Origin: Bacillus sp. AFS001701
GTDB taxonomy: Bacteria > Bacillota > Bacilli > Bacillales > Bacillaceae_G
Assembly (NCBI RefSeq): GCF_002559405.1
Contig: NZ_NTZO01000018.1
Span: 1 to 47,781 of the forward strand
DNA: 47,781 nucleotides
Reading direction: 5' to 3'
The translations under genes were made by a program, and so were the position numbers. The notes under the pieces were generated by a model, which was given only the letters and a program-made list of their open reading frames with translations, made no database searches and had not been told where the DNA came from. Positions within the stretch are counted from its first letter, which is position 1, and each line of letters begins with the position of its first letter. This document shows, piece by piece, positions 45,436-47,781 of the stretch.

Positions 45436-45476
45436 TTGACAAGGAAACAAAATAACCGTACGATAAATATGTTTCC
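45436..45476 (+). promoter_or_regulatory. MFS gene promoter with inverted repeat
   Basis: Consensus -35 TTGACA (45436-45441), 17-bp spacer, -10 TACGAT (45459-45464). The inverted repeat GGAAACA (45443-45449) / TGTTTCC (45470-45476) brackets the spacer and -10. Candidate regulator site; it does not closely match the marR half-sites. Confidence 0.55.
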
Positions 45477-45513
45477 AAGGAATCAAAACCATCGTTTTTG
45501 AGAGGAGAATTTT

Positions 45514-46749
45514 ATGTTCAAATTTAGATCACAAAAAGAACAGAAACTGGAACAAACCATAGATAAAAAGGCTTTTCTCTTCGGTCTTATGTCCGTCTTT
45601 CTTTGCGGAATAGACTTCAGTATCATCACACCGGTCGTACCATACTTAGTACAGCCTTATATAAGTAATCTCGGAGATCAAGCCATAGTTGTAACGCTCT
45701 TGACTTCTGTCTATGCAATATGCGTTTTTTTTGCAGCACCCGGACTTGGAGCATTAAGCGACAGATATGGACGCCGCCCAATACTTTTAGTATCCCTTTT
45801 AGGTTCCGCTATCGGCTACTTAGTTTTTGGCATAGGAGGAGCTCTATGGGTTCTTTTTGCTGGACGTATTATAGAAGGGATTACTGGCGGGAGCATAAGC
45901 ACAATCTTCGCATATTTTGCAGACATCACCACTAGTGACCAACGAACCAAATACTTCGGGTGGGTAAGTGCCGTTGCAGGTGTAGGCGCAGCTATTGGAC
46001 CTACTCTAGGTGGATTACTTGCTAATTTTGGATATTCAGTACCCATGTATTTTGGTGCAATCACAACTTTACTAAATTTAGTTTTTGGATTCTTATATAT
46101 GCCAGAAAGCCTTGATATGAATAACAGACTGGAAAAGATTACTTTTGTAAGGCTGAATCCATTCACCCAGCTAGTAAACATACTTTCTATAAAAAACTTA
46201 AAATGGCTACTCATCTCAGCGCTCCTACTTTGGATACCAAATGGATCATTACAGGCAGTTTTTTCACAATTTACAATCGATACGTTCAAATGGGAGCCTG
46301 CACTTATTGGGCTAATGTTCTCAATTATGGGCGTCCAAGACATCATTTCACAAGGTTTCATCATGCCAAAGCTGTTAATTAAATTTAGTGATTCACAAAT
46401 AGCAACTCTTGGTATGGTTTCTGAAATTATGGGCTACAGTCTTATTGCTGCATCGGCTTTGTTCACATACTACCCTCTACTTATTGTTGGAATGTTTATA
46501 TTTGGATTTGGCGATTCAATCTTCGGACCTTCATTTAATGGGATGGTCTCCAAGACTGTTGATCCTAGTGAACAAGGCAGAATTCAAGGAGGTAGCCAAT
46601 CTATACAGGCTTTATCAAGAATAATTGGGCCGATTATAGGAGGTCAAATCTACGTATCACTTGGTCATGCCGCACCCGCTTTTATGGGTATAATCCTTAT
46701 AGCAGTAGCAGCAACAGTATTGAATAAGGATAGGCTTATAAATGGATAA
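45514..46749 (+). CDS. MFS efflux transporter, Tet-like (DHA1 family)
   Basis: 411-residue drug:H+ antiporter of the DHA1 type with about 12 membrane helices. Visible signatures: D-ITPVVPYL region in helix 1, motif A GALSDRYGRRPILL in loop 2-3, and antiporter motif C GVGAAIGPTLGGLL in helix 5, plus FGFGDSIFGPSFNGMVSK in the C-terminal half. The pattern is closest to tetracycline-efflux-like proteins, but many such homologues export other compounds, so resistance should not be assumed. Good SD AGAGGAGA. Own promoter and terminator; likely target of the preceding MarR protein. Confidence 0.92.
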   Translation: MFKFRSQKEQKLEQTIDKKAFLFGLMSVFLCGIDFSIITPVVPYLVQPYISNLGDQAIVVTLLTSVYAICVFFAAPGLGALSDRYGRRPILLVSLLGSAIGYLVFGIGGALWVLFAGRIIEGITGGSISTIFAYFADITTSDQRTKYFGWVSAVAGVGAAIGPTLGGLLANFGYSVPMYFGAITTLLNLVFGFLYMPESLDMNNRLEKITFVRLNPFTQLVNILSIKNLKWLLISALLLWIPNGSLQAVFSQFTIDTFKWEPALIGLMFSIMGVQDIISQGFIMPKLLIKFSDSQIATLGMVSEIMGYSLIAASALFTYYPLLIVGMFIFGFGDSIFGPSFNGMVSKTVDPSEQGRIQGGSQSIQALSRIIGPIIGGQIYVSLGHAAPAFMGIILIAVAATVLNKDRLING

Positions 46750-46768
46750 AGAGTGTACTCTTTAGAAT

Positions 46769-46797
46769 ACGGCGGTCTTAGGAGTACTGCCGTTTTC
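46769..46797 (+). terminator. MFS gene terminator
   Basis: Stem ACGGCGGT / ACTGCCGT (one G-U pair) followed by TTTTC, 20 bp after the stop codon. Confidence 0.7.
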
Positions 46798-46919
46798 TAT
46801 TTCTAATGATTTGGAATAGCAAAAATATCTTAATCAATCAAAAATATACTTCAATCCGACAAAATTTATTTTATAATGAAGTACATGGTTCATAGATCCA
46901 AAACAAGGTGGTTAGTTAA

Positions 46920-47552
46920 ATGAAAGAAGAATTACTTAAAATTTTTGATGAATCTGGTATTCATATAGGAGAAGCCTCTCGAAGTGAAGTACATAAAAAG
47001 GGATTATGGCACGAAACATTTCATTGCTGGTTACTTAGTGTAGTAGAAGACAAAGCTACAATCTATTTTCAAATCCGTAGTCATCTAAAAAAGGATTATC
47101 CGAATTTATTTGATATTACTGCTGCTGGTCATTTACAATCTACTGAAGCAGTTCAAGATGGATTAAGAGAAGTAAAAGAAGAACTTGGCATAGAAGTAAA
47201 AATGGAAGATGTCATCCCTCTAGGCATCATTAAAAATTCGATCATTTTAGAAACGATTAAAGATCATGAATTGAGCCATGTTTTTTTACTTAAAAGCAAT
47301 AAACCTTTTACCGATTTCAACTTACAAAAAGAAGAAGTTTCAGGCATAGTGAAAGCTGATTTCAATCAATTTTATCAATTCGCACATGGTTTAAGAGACA
47401 CAGTAGAAGTTGATGGTTTTCAAATTACTGAAACAGATGAAAAAATTCCAATCCAAAAATCAGTAGATAAAAATCAGTTTGTATCTCACGAAAGTAATTA
47501 TCTTTTAGATGTTGTTGAATTAATAAAAAATAACATACATAATGAATTCTAA
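46920..47552 (+). CDS. Nudix hydrolase, isopentenyl-diphosphate-isomerase-like subfamily
   Basis: 210-residue Nudix protein. It starts EELLKIFDESGIHIGEASRSEVH and has GLWHETFHCWLLS, the layout of the YfcD/IDI-like Nudix subgroup, followed by DITAAGHLQSTEAVQDGLRE and VKEELGI, the Nudix box. The metal-binding REVKEELG core is intact, but the spacing between the first Glu and REV is 6, one less than the general consensus of 7; this may be normal for the subgroup. SD AAGGTGG. A TATAAT at 46872-46877 with weak -35 is a possible promoter. Substrate unknown; a nucleoside or prenyl diphosphate is possible. Confidence 0.9.
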   Translation: MKEELLKIFDESGIHIGEASRSEVHKKGLWHETFHCWLLSVVEDKATIYFQIRSHLKKDYPNLFDITAAGHLQSTEAVQDGLREVKEELGIEVKMEDVIPLGIIKNSIILETIKDHELSHVFLLKSNKPFTDFNLQKEEVSGIVKADFNQFYQFAHGLRDTVEVDGFQITETDEKIPIQKSVDKNQFVSHESNYLLDVVELIKNNIHNEF

Positions 47553-47557
47553 TTTTA

Positions 47558-47588
47558 AGAGCCCTTAATTTGTAAAGGGCTCTATTTA
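47558..47588 (+). terminator. Nudix gene terminator
   Basis: 9-bp perfect stem AGAGCCCTT / AAGGGCTCT with an 8-nt loop and ATTTATTTT tail. Confidence 0.8.
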
Positions 47589-47640
47589 TTTTGAAATTTT
47601 ATTTTTTCACTAACGGTTTACTGTCCATAATTCAAGTTAA

Positions 47641-47670
47641 AAAAATAAAAAACCCTAAATGATTAGGGTT
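47641..47670 (-). terminator. Terminator of a leftward gene beyond the window
   Basis: Stem AACCCTAA / TTAGGGTT with a 4-nt loop (47651-47670), followed on the minus strand by TTTTATTTTT. The only possible coding upstream of it within the window is a 16-codon stretch starting ATGTCC, too short to support, so the gene ending here lies mostly past 47781. Confidence 0.6.
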
Positions 47671-47781
47671 CAGAGTGTTGAAATATAAAATCGTCAATAG
47701 GTAAAACGGACATTAAATGAACATTTAATAATGATAAAATTAGCATTTTTTGAATGATCTTTTAATGGTTTTAAATGTTAA

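Noticed and set aside
45816-46364. 182-codon minus-strand reading frame inside the MFS gene
   Set aside because: It is antisense to a clear transporter, has no good ribosome binding site, and shows no protein-like pattern; it is an opposite-strand shadow.
44882-46749. Recent horizontal acquisition of the marR-MFS pair
   Set aside because: Base composition looks close to the neighbours, and there are no transposase, integrase, tRNA or flanking repeats. A gene order change is clear, but transfer is not shown.
47671-47781. Possible 16-codon peptide or gene end on the minus strand at the right edge
   Set aside because: Too short and AT-rich to support; the reading frame cannot be followed beyond the window.

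Overview
This is a low-GC, AT-rich chromosomal segment from a spore-forming member of the Bacillaceae. The gene content and order match the ylo-ylq housekeeping block of Bacillus subtilis, read here mostly on the minus strand. Sporulation ability is supported by an intact spoVM. Read leftward from 43.3 kb, the ancestral order is rqcH(yloA, divergent)-yloB-yloC-gmk-rpoZ-coaBC-priA-def-fmt-rsmB-rlmN-prpC-prkC-rsgA-rpe-thiN-spoVM-(rpmB, opposite strand)-yloU-fakA-sdaAB-sdaAA-recG-fapR-plsX-fabD-fabG-acpP-rnc-smc-ftsY-ylxM-ffh-rpsP-khpA-rimM-trmD-rplS-lepB-rbgA-rnhB. The genus cannot be fixed from this window alone.

Layout. 0.1-5.1 kb: ribosome biogenesis, tRNA modification and signal peptidase. 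5.3-8.3 kb: SRP targeting (ffh, ylxM, ftsY). 8.3-12.9 kb: smc and rnc. 13.0-16.6 kb: the FapR-controlled fatty-acid and phospholipid operon. 16.7-20.3 kb: recG and L-serine dehydratase. 20.5-23.3 kb: fatty-acid kinase subunit, Asp23-like protein, L28 and SpoVM. 23.4-28.4 kb: thiamine pyrophosphokinase, ribulose-phosphate epimerase, RsgA and the PrkC/PrpC Ser/Thr kinase-phosphatase pair. 28.4-34.9 kb: rRNA methylation, initiator-tRNA formylation and deformylation, and PriA. 34.9-41.1 kb: CoA synthesis, omega subunit, Gmk, YicC-type RNase and a Ca2+ P-type ATPase. From 41.6 kb to the right end the conserved synteny stops: RqcH, a 61-residue unknown membrane protein, a YrpC-like glutamate racemase, a MarR regulator followed by a Tet-like MFS efflux pump, and a Nudix hydrolase.

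Most of the block is ordinary core genome. The interesting material lies between and at the edges of genes. It includes two FapR boxes around fapR (one across the recG stop codon), an L19 leader region with its own promoter, and a three-half-site inverted-repeat array in the marR promoter. There are palindromes at the sdaAB promoter, a terminator directly against the thiN ribosome binding site, and overlapping alternative hairpins in the yloB leader. Two families of degenerate Bacillus-type intergenic repeats occur, each in two copies, and a 106-bp inverted-repeat element lies downstream of rpoZ. Two genes expected from B. subtilis synteny are absent from their places (remA between yloC and gmk, ylqD between khpA and rimM), and RqcH carries Glu where B. 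subtilis has Asp in its Asp97-Arg98 pair. I found no clearly new multi-gene system, CRISPR array, prophage, IS element, tRNA or rRNA.
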